Part shown: piece by piece, positions 17,234 to 26,187 of the stretch
Position numbering within the stretch: position 1 is the stretch's first letter
Layout of the letters: the number at the start of each line of letters is the position of its first letter
Source of the DNA: Liquorilactobacillus sucicola DSM 21376 = JCM 15457
GTDB taxonomy: Bacteria > Bacillota > Bacilli > Lactobacillales > Lactobacillaceae
Direction of reading: 5' to 3'
Length of the DNA stretch: 64,000 nucleotides
Assembly: GCF_000612445.1 (NCBI RefSeq)
Contig: NZ_BALC01000002.1
Coordinates: forward strand, 397,214-461,213
Translations under genes and position numbers: made by a program
Notes under the pieces: model-generated
The model's database searches: none
The model's input: only the letters and a program-made list of their open reading frames with translations
What the model was told of the DNA's origin: nothing

Positions 17234-17340
17234 CTGGTCTGGAAATTGATATAAAATGTTCCATTGCGTTACAGATTTTGTGTATACGAGTTTAAACAAA
17301 AAAGTGACTATTGCAATACAACATGTAGAAGTTGAATTGA

Positions 17341-17378
17341 AGGACTGAGCCAGATGAAATGGTAACCAGTCCTTTTTG
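17341..17378 (+). terminator. terminator after aldo/keto reductase
   Basis: AGGACTG ... CAGTCCT with a 19-base loop and TTTTTG. The rest of the 17234-17620 gap is AT-rich with no coding content. Confidence 0.7.
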
Positions 17379-17620
17379 TTTTCACTAAAACAACATTTTT
17401 GACACTGCTTAGGGTAAACGCTATCCTAGGCATAAGATTCAAGAAAACAGTCAACTTGCCGGTAAGTATAAAAAAGGGGAGATACCGAGATAATTCTCGA
17501 CTTTTCAATAGTTGAAACTGTCAGCTCAGGTATATGAGGGTATTTTTTTATAAAAGCTTCTATATATTAGTGTGAATGAGATAGACCATGCATCGCAGAA
17601 GGGAAGGGGCGTGCGGTAAG

Positions 17621-18301
17621 ATGGAGACGCAACTGGACTATTTTTTAAGACTGATCGAGGCAGTAGCATGCGGTGGGCTAGTTGGTTATGAACGACAGCT
17701 CCGTTTAAAATCAGCGGGTATTAGGACACATATGCTGATTGCTCTTGGTGCAGCGTTGATGATGATAATTTCCAAGTATGCTTTTTTTGATGTGTTGGCT
17801 TACTCACAGGTTGATCTAGATCCTTCAAGGGTGGCATCTCAGGTTGTCAGCAGCATTGGATTTATCGGAGTTGGGGCGATTTTAACTTATCGCCATGGAA
17901 TTGAGGGCCTTACTACTTCAGCAAGTATCTGGTGCGTGACGGCTATTGGACTAGCTATCGGAGCGGGTATGCATTTATTAGGATTTTTCGCGACATTATT
18001 GATTTTAGCGGTTCAAGTATTATTGCATCATCGCCATTTCTTAGATGGCCTGCCGGGGGCATTGGAAGGACGATTGATCGTACACCTAAAGGGAGATACA
18101 GCTATGATGGAAAGGATTGTCAATGAATTGGCAAACCAGAAAGTCAAGAAGCTCCAAGCAATCGTCTTAGCCTATGACTCTGAGAATCTGATCTTCAAAC
18201 TAAATTTTGTTATTCAAAAAGAAGAAGAATTAAGCTTCATCGTTACCTTTCTTAGCCAATATAAACAGATTACAGAAGTAGAGAATGTAAAGACGCTATG
18301 A
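17621..18301 (+). CDS. MgtC/SapB family membrane protein
   Basis: A 226-residue protein with the MgtC N-terminal membrane domain: an opening LDYFLRLIEAVACGGLVGYER, then SAGIRTHMLIALGAALMM, SSIGFIGVGAILTYR and GLTTSASIWCVTAIGLAIGAG, all conserved MgtC segments with four to five helices. A cytosolic ACT-like C-terminal domain (about 150-226) follows. MgtC proteins affect ATP synthase, magnesium and acid tolerance; the role here is inferred. I prefer the ATG at 17621; an in-frame ATG at 17588 would add 11 residues and has a weaker site. Confidence 0.88.
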   Translation: METQLDYFLRLIEAVACGGLVGYERQLRLKSAGIRTHMLIALGAALMMIISKYAFFDVLAYSQVDLDPSRVASQVVSSIGFIGVGAILTYRHGIEGLTTSASIWCVTAIGLAIGAGMHLLGFFATLLILAVQVLLHHRHFLDGLPGALEGRLIVHLKGDTAMMERIVNELANQKVKKLQAIVLAYDSENLIFKLNFVIQKEEELSFIVTFLSQYKQITEVENVKTL

Positions 18302-18474
18302 GGAGCGAAGCCGGAAGCTTGCGGCAGTTTCAAGAAGTGGTGGCAGAATAAAAAACACCAACCGTCATAAGAGGTGCTTTACCGGTTAGGTGCTATTTGT
18401 GCTGTTCTACGTTTGCAATATGTGGTTAATGCCCGAGAGTGGCTAGTTACTTATAGACTCCTATTGCTCATTAA

Positions 18475-19968
18475 CTAAGCATTTTTGTGTTTGTAGATCA
18501 AGTACAGCGCATATCCGATCAGGCCGAAGAGAATTGGACCGACGATCTCGAGGAATAGATCCCAGTACTGGTTAGCTGAGATAGAGGAAACGACGGTCGC
18601 ACCAATACCAACAAGCAGCAGAATGTCTGTTAGTCCAACAACCAAGTAGGTCAGCGTACTGCTCTTAAAGAAGATAAAGTCCTTCTTGAGCGGATTTTTG
18701 TACTTGTAAAGAGCAAAAGCCGTTACTAGGAAGAGGTATGGCAAGGTTGATGAGATATTATCCATCAAGGTCAACACGTTATAGAAACTGACAGCAGTCT
18801 TGCCGCCAAATGAAGTCAATGCCAGCAAGATTGAAACAATAACTGCTTGGCTCCACATGGCATTGGCAGGCATCTGATGACGGTTGAGCTTAGTCAGTGA
18901 ACGCGGCCATAACGCCTTAGGTGTTCCAAGGATAAATGATTTGATCGGCATGAAGGCGATTACGAAAAAGGAACCGCAGTAGCTCAACAGCATCATGAAA
19001 GCCGCAAAGCGTGCACACCAGAAACTGAAGGTTGGAGCCAAGCTATCCAGTCCCAGAGAGACTGCCAGTGTATAACCGAGATTACTCATCAGAACATAAG
19101 TCGTATTGCCAAGGTTGACAGAAGAATCACTGAAAGTCTTGCTCCAATTCGCTGAAAAGCCCCACATAAAAATGAAGAGGGCATAGACGGCGGTGATTGC
19201 AAGAGTTCCTAAGCCCATTGCAATTGCAAAGTTCTTTTTGGCATTCCGCATGCGATCAGAAACACCGCCCAGGGCTTCGATCCCGGCGTAGGCGTAAACC
19301 GCGAAGATAACAAAAGAAACTGTCTGACTCAGTGACTGGTAGTTTTTCCGCGGAGAAACGAAGAGGCTGCGCGGTAGGTGAACAGGTTGCGCCAGTTCAA
19401 AATGATTCGCAACGAGTACAACCAGACTGACGACGAAGAAAAAGACAGTGATCGCAACGGCTGCTAGCCCACCGATCGCTGCTAGATGAACGACTTTACC
19501 AAGACCTCTAGTTGATATAAAAGTAATCGTGCAGAAGAAGAGGATGCTGATCAGACCCAGTGTTGTCGTCGAATCAAGGTTAAGAAGGTGCCATTGACCA
19601 GTTCGATCAGCACCGGAAAGCGTTGTTGACAGCATGATCCAGATCTTAGAAACAGTCGAAACAATTAGAATAATCCACGAAGCGATCCAGACGAAACCGC
19701 CAATGAAGGCCCACTTAGTGCCTAGAGAATTTTGCAGCCATGAATAAACGCCGCCAGCTTCATGATGCAGCGCAGAACCGAATTCGGCGAACATCAGGGA
19801 AGAAGGAACGAAGAAGAGCAGTGCGGCAAGAATATACCAGATGATACCGGCATAGCCCATTGTGTAGTATGCGATCGAAGTATTGTCGAAGGCAAAGGTT
19901 GATGTGAAGATCATCAGCATCATGCTTAGCAGGGTCACTTGCTGCGTCGGAGTTGCTTTTTTTGTCAA
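18475..19968 (-). CDS. APC-family amino acid permease (YjeM-like)
   Basis: About 497 residues with 12 hydrophobic helices, matching the amino acid-polyamine-organocation superfamily: FAFDNTSIAYYTMGYAGIIW in helix 1, and EFGSALHHEAGGVYSWLQNSLG before helix 3 (the conserved substrate region). The overall sequence resembles the YjeM/glutamate-GABA antiporter branch. The substrate is not determined. The start is likely the TTG at 19968, five bases after GAGGTGG; the GTG at 19977 overlaps the site itself. It is transcribed alone, convergent with the mgtC gene. Confidence 0.82.
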   Translation of the reverse strand: MTKKATPTQQVTLLSMMLMIFTSTFAFDNTSIAYYTMGYAGIIWYILAALLFFVPSSLMFAEFGSALHHEAGGVYSWLQNSLGTKWAFIGGFVWIASWIILIVSTVSKIWIMLSTTLSGADRTGQWHLLNLDSTTTLGLISILFFCTITFISTRGLGKVVHLAAIGGLAAVAITVFFFVVSLVVLVANHFELAQPVHLPRSLFVSPRKNYQSLSQTVSFVIFAVYAYAGIEALGGVSDRMRNAKKNFAIAMGLGTLAITAVYALFIFMWGFSANWSKTFSDSSVNLGNTTYVLMSNLGYTLAVSLGLDSLAPTFSFWCARFAAFMMLLSYCGSFFVIAFMPIKSFILGTPKALWPRSLTKLNRHQMPANAMWSQAVIVSILLALTSFGGKTAVSFYNVLTLMDNISSTLPYLFLVTAFALYKYKNPLKKDFIFFKSSTLTYLVVGLTDILLLVGIGATVVSSISANQYWDLFLEIVGPILFGLIGYALYLIYKHKNA

Positions 19969-20235
19969 AGGATCCACCTCATTATAAAAATAATAGCTTG
20001 ATTAGAAGAAAGAACGTAAAAATCACCGTTTTTTCATTATCATGCTCAAATTTTACACTAACTAGATGCATAAATAAACTTTATTTTTAAAATAAATGCC
20101 TTTTAAGCGTTTAAAAATTTAAAAAATGTATAGCTATAAACAAACTCTAATTAGTTAATGCTCCAAACATACGAAAAATCTGCAGCAAAATGTCACTTTA
20201 CTACAGATTCTTCGCTGTACTTTTGGTAGTTCTGA

Positions 20236-20826
20236 TCAAGCCGATAATGACTTGCTAGCAGCTGAGTCATCTGCGGCAAAAATGATTTTTGCTTTTCGTT
20301 GAACACCAGTACGCCAATTGTAGACACTTTGGCGTGAAACACCGTGCATTTTCGCGATCTGCGTAATTGGACGCATAAAAAGGAAACTTTCCCGTAGATA
20401 TTTGGCTTCATTTTCTGTGCATTCTTGTAAGAGACGCTCGTAGAGTTCGCAGTTCACAGTTTCTTCTTCCGTATCACGGGTCGCGGGATCAGCCAAGTCG
20501 AAACTGAGCGGTGCATCACTCTCATCGTTAAGCATGCTATCCATACTTTGGCAGTTAGAACGATGCTGCTGTTCCTTGCGCAGCATGTCTAATAGACGCC
20601 AACGAATTCGTTGGTATGCGAAAAGCATTAGATCGTGTTCATTCTCCATGGTTGGGTGACGTTTCTGGTACGCAAGGTAGGCCTCAACGAAGATAATGCG
20701 GCTTTCTTGCAAAAAATCTTGATATTGGGGATGAAGCGGGGTGAGATGAAGTCGTTTAAAGACACCATAAATCAAGCGTTCCCGTTCATCGGATAGTAGA
20801 AATTCAAATGCAGCTGTTGTTGTCAC
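20236..20826 (-). CDS. ComX/SigH-like RNA polymerase sigma factor
   Basis: A 196-residue sigma-70 family protein of the short SigH/ComX group. Region 2 is recognisable (FLQESRIIFVEAYLAYQKR, LMLFAYQRIRWRLLDMLRKE), and region 4 has a C-terminal helix-turn-helix (ITQIAKMHGVSRQSVYNWRTGV). In lactobacilli such factors drive late competence genes. A divergent ComK-like gene adjoins it. The start is the GTG at 20826, eight bases after GGAGG; the ATG at 20832 is only two bases from the site. GGGCCCTGAATCATTTTCAGGG upstream contains a 7-bp inverted repeat (20876-20893) of possible regulatory value. Confidence 0.72.
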   Translation of the reverse strand: MTTTAAFEFLLSDERERLIYGVFKRLHLTPLHPQYQDFLQESRIIFVEAYLAYQKRHPTMENEHDLMLFAYQRIRWRLLDMLRKEQQHRSNCQSMDSMLNDESDAPLSFDLADPATRDTEEETVNCELYERLLQECTENEAKYLRESFLFMRPITQIAKMHGVSRQSVYNWRTGVQRKAKIIFAADDSAASKSLSA

Positions 20827-20971
20827 AAGCATATCCTCCAGTATAGTTTATCGTATTTTTTAGGTTAGATTCGGGCCCTGAATCATTTTCAGGGTATAAT
20901 AATGAGCAACAGGATAAAACACGTAGAGAAAGCGATTGAATTGTTAGAAAAAAAGTGTAAATACAAAAAAT

Positions 20972-20987
20972 ATTATTAGCTAATAAT
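20972..20987. promoter_or_regulatory. perfect 16-bp palindrome in the comK-like promoter
   Basis: ATTATTAGCTAATAAT is its own reverse complement and ends 12 bases before the -10 TATAAT (21000-21005) of the comK-like gene, covering the -35 region. It is a likely operator; the binding protein is unknown. Confidence 0.65.
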
Positions 20988-21043
20988 TTATATTTATTGT
21001 ATAATGTAAGCGCACTCAAAAAATTGAAGGAAGTGACATCAGA

Positions 21044-21799
21044 ATGGGGCAAGAAGTTAAATGGTTAGATGCAAGTAAGATCGAAGATGTTATTGCGCTA
21101 GGACAATTCGACGAGGACATCGAGATGAGGGCAGATAGTACACTGCTTATTCTGGATTGCCAGCAGTCTAAAATAAAGAATGTCAAATCAATTATTTTTG
21201 ACATTAATAAGGGAATTTGCTTGTCTAAATATGAGACAAAGAAGCTGGTTAACCGGTTTGTCGAGAAGAATCCGGTAACCTTCGCGTTTAACCGGGCATT
21301 AATGCAGTTTGTGGGAAACAAGGGTGTGATGCCATATGTGTATGGTAGGGTTATGCTGATACCGCTGACAGGAGTAACACAGCGTTCTACTAACTGGTTT
21401 TTTGTGAACAATGTTTCAAGCTATACTTTCGATAGCATTGCCGGCAAGATCATCCTTAACTGCGAGAAGGTCTTCAATGAGCCGTATAAGATTGCTGTTA
21501 AAACCAAACCATCTTTTTGCAAGCGTGTGATCACGGCTGCGCAGACCTTGCATGACCTTGAACACGAGGTGTCCCTGCAACTTATTGTTGACCACTGTTC
21601 TGATTCCCCACAAGCAGCGGCTCACTATACCATGGATGTAAATCACGCAATCGTCGCTAAAATGCTCAAGCTCAGAGAGATCTACCATAAGCAGTTTGTT
21701 AGGTGCATGCTACAGACGCAAGAGTACGCTGATCCGTCAGACGATCTGGTTGATGAGGTCTATAATGATGTAATAAGAAAATTCGGCAGGTTAACGTAA
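21044..21799 (+). CDS. ComK-like competence transcription factor
   Basis: A 251-residue protein. Its central part (GVMPYVYGRVMLIPLTGVTQRSTNWFFVNNVSSY, about 103-136) has the pattern of the ComK core: an aromatic-rich strand, an LxPLTG/S turn and a W-[IF]-x-[VI] strand. It is longer than Bacillus subtilis ComK, with an extra C-terminal 70 residues. In Bacillus, ComK activates DNA-uptake genes. Divergence from a ComX/SigH-like sigma factor suggests the pair forms a competence switch. A GAAGGAAGTGACATC leader with AAGGAAG precedes the ATG. Confidence 0.6.
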   Translation: MGQEVKWLDASKIEDVIALGQFDEDIEMRADSTLLILDCQQSKIKNVKSIIFDINKGICLSKYETKKLVNRFVEKNPVTFAFNRALMQFVGNKGVMPYVYGRVMLIPLTGVTQRSTNWFFVNNVSSYTFDSIAGKIILNCEKVFNEPYKIAVKTKPSFCKRVITAAQTLHDLEHEVSLQLIVDHCSDSPQAAAHYTMDVNHAIVAKMLKLREIYHKQFVRCMLQTQEYADPSDDLVDEVYNDVIRKFGRLT

Positions 21800-21826
21800 A
21801 AAGTAAAATAATAACTATAGTAAGGA

Positions 21827-21866
21827 AAAGGGAGCTGACCAAAAGGTAAATTTTGGTCAGCTTCCC
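21827..21866 (+). terminator. terminator of the covarying family after comK
   Basis: GGGAGCTGACCAAAA pairs with TTTTGGTCAGCTTCCC, followed by TCTTTTACT. Both arms differ from the 4466 and 60870 copies in matching ways. Confidence 0.8.
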
Positions 21867-21872
21867 TCTTTT

Positions 21873-21901
21873 ACTCCGTATAAACGTGTTCCATAAATCA
21901 G
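21873..21901 (+). repeat. MITE-like repeat, terminal fragment
   Basis: CTCCGTATAAACGTGTTCCA followed by TAAATCAG: only the left end of the family is retained. The remainder up to 22102 is the upstream region of the LCP gene. Confidence 0.65.
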
Positions 21902-22102
21902 TCCCTAAATAGAGGATATTTGAGCAAGAGGGGATAATATTAAACTATGTTTCCTGATAAATTTTGCCGCTTTACTGTTAAGCTCTGATGATGGTATTTT
22001 AGAATGATTTAAATTAAATTTTCTTTTATTTAAAAAAGTGGTAGAATCAACCTGTGTGTTTGAAATAATTGATGATTAATTTTAGTTTGGAGTGAGTTTT
22101 TC

Positions 22103-23059
22103 TTGGCAAAAGATGAAATTAGAAGACATCACCATCATCATAAAAAAGGAAAGCGCAAGGTATGGAAGTATATCATAGCCTTTCTGCTTATCTTTTTTGC
22201 GGTTGATGCGGTGATTATATTCAAGATGTACAGTGATGCAAAACAAGCAGTTGATACAACCTATAAGAAGGTAAAACACGATAGCGGACGTGATAATGCA
22301 AAAAACATTAAAGAAGGCAAGCCGTTTTCGATTTTACTTTTAGGAACCGATACTGGAGAATACGGTCGTACATATAGGGGACGGTCAGATAGTATCATGG
22401 TGGCGATTGTTAACCCCAAGACCGAGACAACAACCTTAGCAAGTATTCCACGAGATACTAAAGTTGCAATTCCGGGGCATGGCTTCAATAATAAGCTCAA
22501 CGCTGCCTATGCCTACGATGGGGTTAGTGGAGCTATGAGCATTATTCAAAGTTACTTGAATGTGCCAATCGACCACTATATTGAGATGAATATGGGTGGC
22601 CTAGTACAGCTCTCATCAGCATTGGGGAAAATTAAGGTCAATAATGACTTAGACTTCACTAACTTGGGTGTGCATTTCCCTAAGGGAGAAATTACAATCG
22701 ATAAGGATAACATTCTAGCCTTTACACGGATGCGACATGAAGATCCACGAGGCGATTATGGACGCCAAAAACGCCAACGTGAGGTCCTAGCTGGATTGGT
22801 TAAGAAGATCACAACTGTGAATGGTGTAATGAAGTACCAAGACATATTGTCCGCACTTTCAAGCAACATGAAGACAGATATTACCTTTGACCAGATGAAG
22901 ACGATCGCAAGTAAGTATCGCCAAGCAGATAATGTTAAACAGCTTCAGTTACAGGGGGACAGCCAGATGATTGATGGTGTTTCTTACGAAGTTGTTCCCC
23001 AGGCTAATCTTAACAAGGTTTCGGCACAACTGCGTGCAGCATTGGAGTTGAAGAATTAG
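22103..23059 (+). CDS. LytR-CpsA-Psr (LCP) family wall-polymer ligase
   Basis: A 318-residue LCP protein, one N-terminal membrane helix (about 22-41) and an extracellular LCP domain. The signature arginines and aspartates are present: LLGTDTGEYGRTYRGRSDSIM, SIPRDTKV, NNKLNAAYAYDG, and FTRMRHEDPRGDYGRQKRQ. LCP enzymes transfer polyprenyl-linked glycopolymers to peptidoglycan. The placement just upstream of the EPS genes suggests that job here. The start is TTG at 22103, after TTGGAGTGAG. The cytosolic tail carries five consecutive histidines (residues 9-13). It has its own terminator. Confidence 0.92.
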   Translation: MAKDEIRRHHHHHKKGKRKVWKYIIAFLLIFFAVDAVIIFKMYSDAKQAVDTTYKKVKHDSGRDNAKNIKEGKPFSILLLGTDTGEYGRTYRGRSDSIMVAIVNPKTETTTLASIPRDTKVAIPGHGFNNKLNAAYAYDGVSGAMSIIQSYLNVPIDHYIEMNMGGLVQLSSALGKIKVNNDLDFTNLGVHFPKGEITIDKDNILAFTRMRHEDPRGDYGRQKRQREVLAGLVKKITTVNGVMKYQDILSALSSNMKTDITFDQMKTIASKYRQADNVKQLQLQGDSQMIDGVSYEVVPQANLNKVSAQLRAALELKN

Positions 23060-23091
23060 AGTTTACACAATAGCATAAATGTTAGTCGATG

Positions 23092-23122
23092 GAGTGCTAC
23101 TTGATGGTGGCACTCTTTTTTA
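23092..23122 (+). terminator. terminator after LCP gene
   Basis: GGAGTGC and GCACTC(T) arms around TACTTGATGGTG, followed by TTTTTTAATTTT. Confidence 0.75.
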
Positions 23123-23292
23123 ATTTTATCCAATTAATTATAGGCTTATTTTAGAAGGTATTTACACGGCAGAAATGTTTTTGTGAATAAAATTTAATAT
23201 TACTGAACTGTGTAAGTTTACAGTTTTCGATACATATTATATTGTGGTATAGTGTTTTTTTTGCACTTAAAACAGGGTTAAAGAGTCCAAGG

Positions 23293-23320
23293 TTGATTTT
23301 TTTAATGATAATTGTATAAT
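23293..23320 (+). promoter_or_regulatory. likely promoter of EPS cluster A
   Basis: TTGATT (23293-23298), 16 bases, TATAAT (23315-23320). Two further -10-like boxes, TATAGT at 23248 and TATAAT at 23362, make several starts possible in the 357-base gap. Confidence 0.55.
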
Positions 23321-23422
23321 TTTTTGTTAAAAAGGGTATTTAAATAAAAAGATTGAACGTGTATAATCAGAACTGTATTGTTGTTTAATGTATAAAAATT
23401 AATCTTTGGGGGAGCAGTGCTT

Positions 23423-24091
23423 ATGCAGAGAGGTCAACTTGATGAATACCAGACCATTCATTTAGACCGTGACCGAATTGATCACAGGTATATTTATCGG
23501 TCGCTAAAACGTATCGTGGATTTTTTTTTCAGCCTCGGTGGTTTGATACTTCTTTTGCCTTTGTTCTTGATAGTAGCATTGTTGATCAAGTTAGAAGATC
23601 ATGGGGCTATTTTTTATAAGCAGAAGAGGCTGGGTCGTGGTGGTAAAGTCTTTTATATGTATAAATTCCGCTCAATGTGTATGGATGCTGAAGAAAAACT
23701 TGCGGAATTAAAAAAATATAACGAAGTAGAAGGCGCCATGTTTAAGATGAAGCATGATCCTCGTGTTACAAGAATTGGCCGTTTTATCAGAAAAACTAGT
23801 ATAGATGAGCTGCCACAGTTGTGTAACGTTTTAATGGGTCACATGAGTTTGGTGGGACCGCGCCCGCCTCTACCCAATGAAGTTGCTCAGTACAGTGATT
23901 ATGATAAGCAGCGTCTTTATGTTACTCCAGGCTGCACGGGCTTGTGGCAAGTAAGTGGGCGTAATGAAGTAGGCTTTAATGAGATGGTAACACTGGATCT
24001 CAAGTATATTCAAAAAAGTAACTTATTATATGATTTTGCAATTATTTTAAAAACCATTAAAATTATGATTGTACCTAATGGAGCATATTAA
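23423..24091 (+). CDS. EPS priming glycosylphosphotransferase (cluster A)
   Basis: A 222-residue polyprenyl-phosphate hexose-1-phosphate transferase that starts EPS repeat-unit assembly on undecaprenyl phosphate. A single re-entrant membrane helix (FFFSLGGLILLLPLFLIVAL) is followed by the catalytic core with YKQKRLGRGG, YKFRSMCMDAEEK, DELPQLCNVLMG and SLVGPRPPLPNE, all hallmark motifs. It is a short, single-domain type, unlike the 463-residue enzyme of cluster B. The ATG at 23423 has GGGGGAG eight bases upstream; a GTG at 23417 is the alternative. Confidence 0.93.
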   Translation: MQRGQLDEYQTIHLDRDRIDHRYIYRSLKRIVDFFFSLGGLILLLPLFLIVALLIKLEDHGAIFYKQKRLGRGGKVFYMYKFRSMCMDAEEKLAELKKYNEVEGAMFKMKHDPRVTRIGRFIRKTSIDELPQLCNVLMGHMSLVGPRPPLPNEVAQYSDYDKQRLYVTPGCTGLWQVSGRNEVGFNEMVTLDLKYIQKSNLLYDFAIILKTIKIMIVPNGAY

Positions 24092-24215
24092 AACAGATAT
24101 AGGTACGACCAAATTTAAAATTGCAGTTTTAAAAATAAAGGCTAATAAAAAAGGATGTGAATAGGTCTAGTATTGAAGATATGAGTTTTAATATTTTAGT
24201 TGAAGGGGTAAATTA

Positions 24216-24980
24216 ATGATTGAGCAAAATAATAATGAAACACTGATTGATATTCGACAGTTAGGGAGGCTGTTACGCAAAAATATTATTAGCCTAATTA
24301 TGTGGATGGTGGCTGGGGTGCTGGTGTCGCTTATAGTTTCGTTTGTGTTTATGTCACCCAAATATAGCGCCACAACTGATCTTTTAGTTAGTCAAAAAGT
24401 CAATAATGAGCAAATTCAGTTTAATATACAACAGGCTGATTTGCAGGCAATTAATACGTATAAAGATGTGCTAAAAAAAGATGTAATATTGTCACCGGTT
24501 TTAAGAGAAATTCGGCGTAATAATAATTATAGTGGAGATTTAGAAGACTTAGCCAAAGCTATTTCAATTGAAAATCAAACTAATTCTCAGGTTATAAGCA
24601 TAAGTGTTACTGACAAAAATGCTTATACTGCTGCAGATATTGCTAACACAGTGGGAGATGTTTTTAGCAAAAAAATAAAAAAAATGATGAAAGTTGATAA
24701 TGTAGCAGTTGTTACTAAGGCTACTGTTGATACTGAACCTGTTTCTCCTAATAAAAAAATTAATACATTAGTTGGATTGCTTTTAGGTCTAATTATAGGT
24801 GTAGCTATTATTGTCGTTCGCAGTTTACTTGATACAACAGTGAAAGATGAAAAATACTTAACTGATGAGATTGGGTTAGTTAGTTTGGGAACGATTAGCC
24901 ATATGAGTAAAAAAACAAACAGACACGCTGTTAGTGTTTTGTCTAGTGGTAGTAAAGTTGCACCTCGTAGACGCGTTTAA
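24216..24980 (+). CDS. polysaccharide co-polymerase Wzz/CpsC (cluster A)
   Basis: A 254-residue chain-length regulator and activator of the adjacent tyrosine kinase. Two membrane helices bracket an extracellular loop: about 28-50 (IISLIMWMVAGVLVSLIVSFVF) and 185-205 (LVGLLLGLIIGVAIIVVRSLL). The proline-rich VSPNKKIN lies before the second helix. The loop includes a coiled segment (EQIQFNIQQADLQAINTYKD). It is paralogous to the cluster B copy at 44944, with long stretches of near identity. It sits 12 bases before the kinase gene. Confidence 0.92.
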   Translation: MIEQNNNETLIDIRQLGRLLRKNIISLIMWMVAGVLVSLIVSFVFMSPKYSATTDLLVSQKVNNEQIQFNIQQADLQAINTYKDVLKKDVILSPVLREIRRNNNYSGDLEDLAKAISIENQTNSQVISISVTDKNAYTAADIANTVGDVFSKKIKKMMKVDNVAVVTKATVDTEPVSPNKKINTLVGLLLGLIIGVAIIVVRSLLDTTVKDEKYLTDEIGLVSLGTISHMSKKTNRHAVSVLSSGSKVAPRRRV

Positions 24981-24992
24981 AGGAGAAAACGG

Positions 24993-25742
24993 ATGAGATT
25001 TTTTACTAAGAAGAAAAAGAAATTATCAAATGATTCCATGGAAAATGGAGTTCATATGATTGCAGCAGCAGATCCTAGCTCAGTCATATCAGAACAGTTT
25101 AAGACGATTCGTACCAATATTCAATTTTCTAATGCAGATAAGACTTATAAGTCTTTAATGATGACATCTAGTTTTGCTTCTGAAGGTAAATCGACAGTTG
25201 CAGCAAATTTGGCTGTTACATTTGCAAATCAAGGATTAAAGACACTTTTGGTTGATGCAGATATGCGACGACCGACAATTAATGCAACATTTAGTATTGC
25301 AAATCCTAAGGGCCTGACGAATTATTTGACCGATCGTGATTTTGATATTAATGAAGCGATATATGAGACATCGACCGATAATTTATATGTTATGCCAAGT
25401 GGTCCTGTTCCTCCCAATCCTGCGGAATTACTCAATTCAAAAAGGATGGATGTTTTAATTGATTCTTTAGAAAAACAGTTAGACCTTGTAATTTATGATG
25501 CTCCGCCAGTTCTTTCTGTAACAGATGCTCAGGTTCTCTCCACCAAAGTGGATGGAACGATTTTAGTAGTTCGTCAAAATGTTGCTGAGAAGGAAGCAGT
25601 TCGAAGGACTGTAGAACTATTGAGACATGTCAAAGCCAATATCGTAGGTGTACTTTTGAATGATACCGAAATTTCAGGAGGAAACGGTTATTACGGGTAT
25701 TATGGTTACGGGTATTATGGAAAAAATGAAAAAAAATCATAA
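24993..25742 (+). CDS. tyrosine autokinase Wze/CpsD (cluster A)
   Basis: A 249-residue cytoplasmic BY-kinase that works with Wzz to control EPS polymerisation. Walker A SFASEGKSTVAANLA (about 60-74), Walker A' LLVDADMRRPT and Walker B LVIYDAPPVLS are all present. The C-terminus is a tyrosine cluster, NGYYGYYGYGYYGK, the autophosphorylation site. It pairs with the Wzz gene just upstream and is paralogous to the kinase at 45724. Confidence 0.94.
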   Translation: MRFFTKKKKKLSNDSMENGVHMIAAADPSSVISEQFKTIRTNIQFSNADKTYKSLMMTSSFASEGKSTVAANLAVTFANQGLKTLLVDADMRRPTINATFSIANPKGLTNYLTDRDFDINEAIYETSTDNLYVMPSGPVPPNPAELLNSKRMDVLIDSLEKQLDLVIYDAPPVLSVTDAQVLSTKVDGTILVVRQNVAEKEAVRRTVELLRHVKANIVGVLLNDTEISGGNGYYGYYGYGYYGKNEKKS

Positions 25743-25782
25743 ATATGTTTTTTAGAGTATTACTTTGGAAAGGAAAATTAAA

Positions 25783-26187
25783 ATGAAGAGAGTTATTACT
25801 TATGGAACGTTTGATTTATTACATTATGGTCATATAAATTTGCTCAAAAGAGCAAAAAGCTTAGGGGACTATTTGGTAGTCGTACTCTCCTCTGATGAAT
25901 TTAATTGGGAAAAGAAACAAAAGAAGTGTTATTTTTCATATGATCAAAGAAAATTATTACTTGAGTCGATAAGGTATGTTGATATTGTTATACCTGAAAT
26001 AAGTTGGGATCAAAAGAGGGAAGATGTTCATAAATACAATATCGATACATTTGTTATGGGAGATGATTGGAAAGGAAAGTTTGATTTTCTAAAAGAAGAG
26101 GGCGTTGAAGTTACCTATCTACCAAGAACACCAGAAATCAGTACAACTCAAATAAAAAAGGATTTGAAACAGAGGAATTTGATTTAA
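25783..26187 (+). CDS. tagD: glycerol-3-phosphate cytidylyltransferase
   Basis: A 134-residue nucleotidyltransferase that makes CDP-glycerol from CTP and sn-glycerol-3-phosphate. The HxGH motif (HYGH, residues 14-17), GTFDLLHYGH context and C-terminal RTPEISTTQIK match TagD/TarD. The start at 25783 is preceded by GGAAAGGAAAAT; an upstream in-frame TTG (25765) is part of the ribosome-site region. Its stop overlaps the start of the glycerophosphotransferase gene by one base, tying CDP-glycerol supply to use within the EPS cluster. Confidence 0.93.
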   Translation: MKRVITYGTFDLLHYGHINLLKRAKSLGDYLVVVLSSDEFNWEKKQKKCYFSYDQRKLLLESIRYVDIVIPEISWDQKREDVHKYNIDTFVMGDDWKGKFDFLKEEGVEVTYLPRTPEISTTQIKKDLKQRNLI

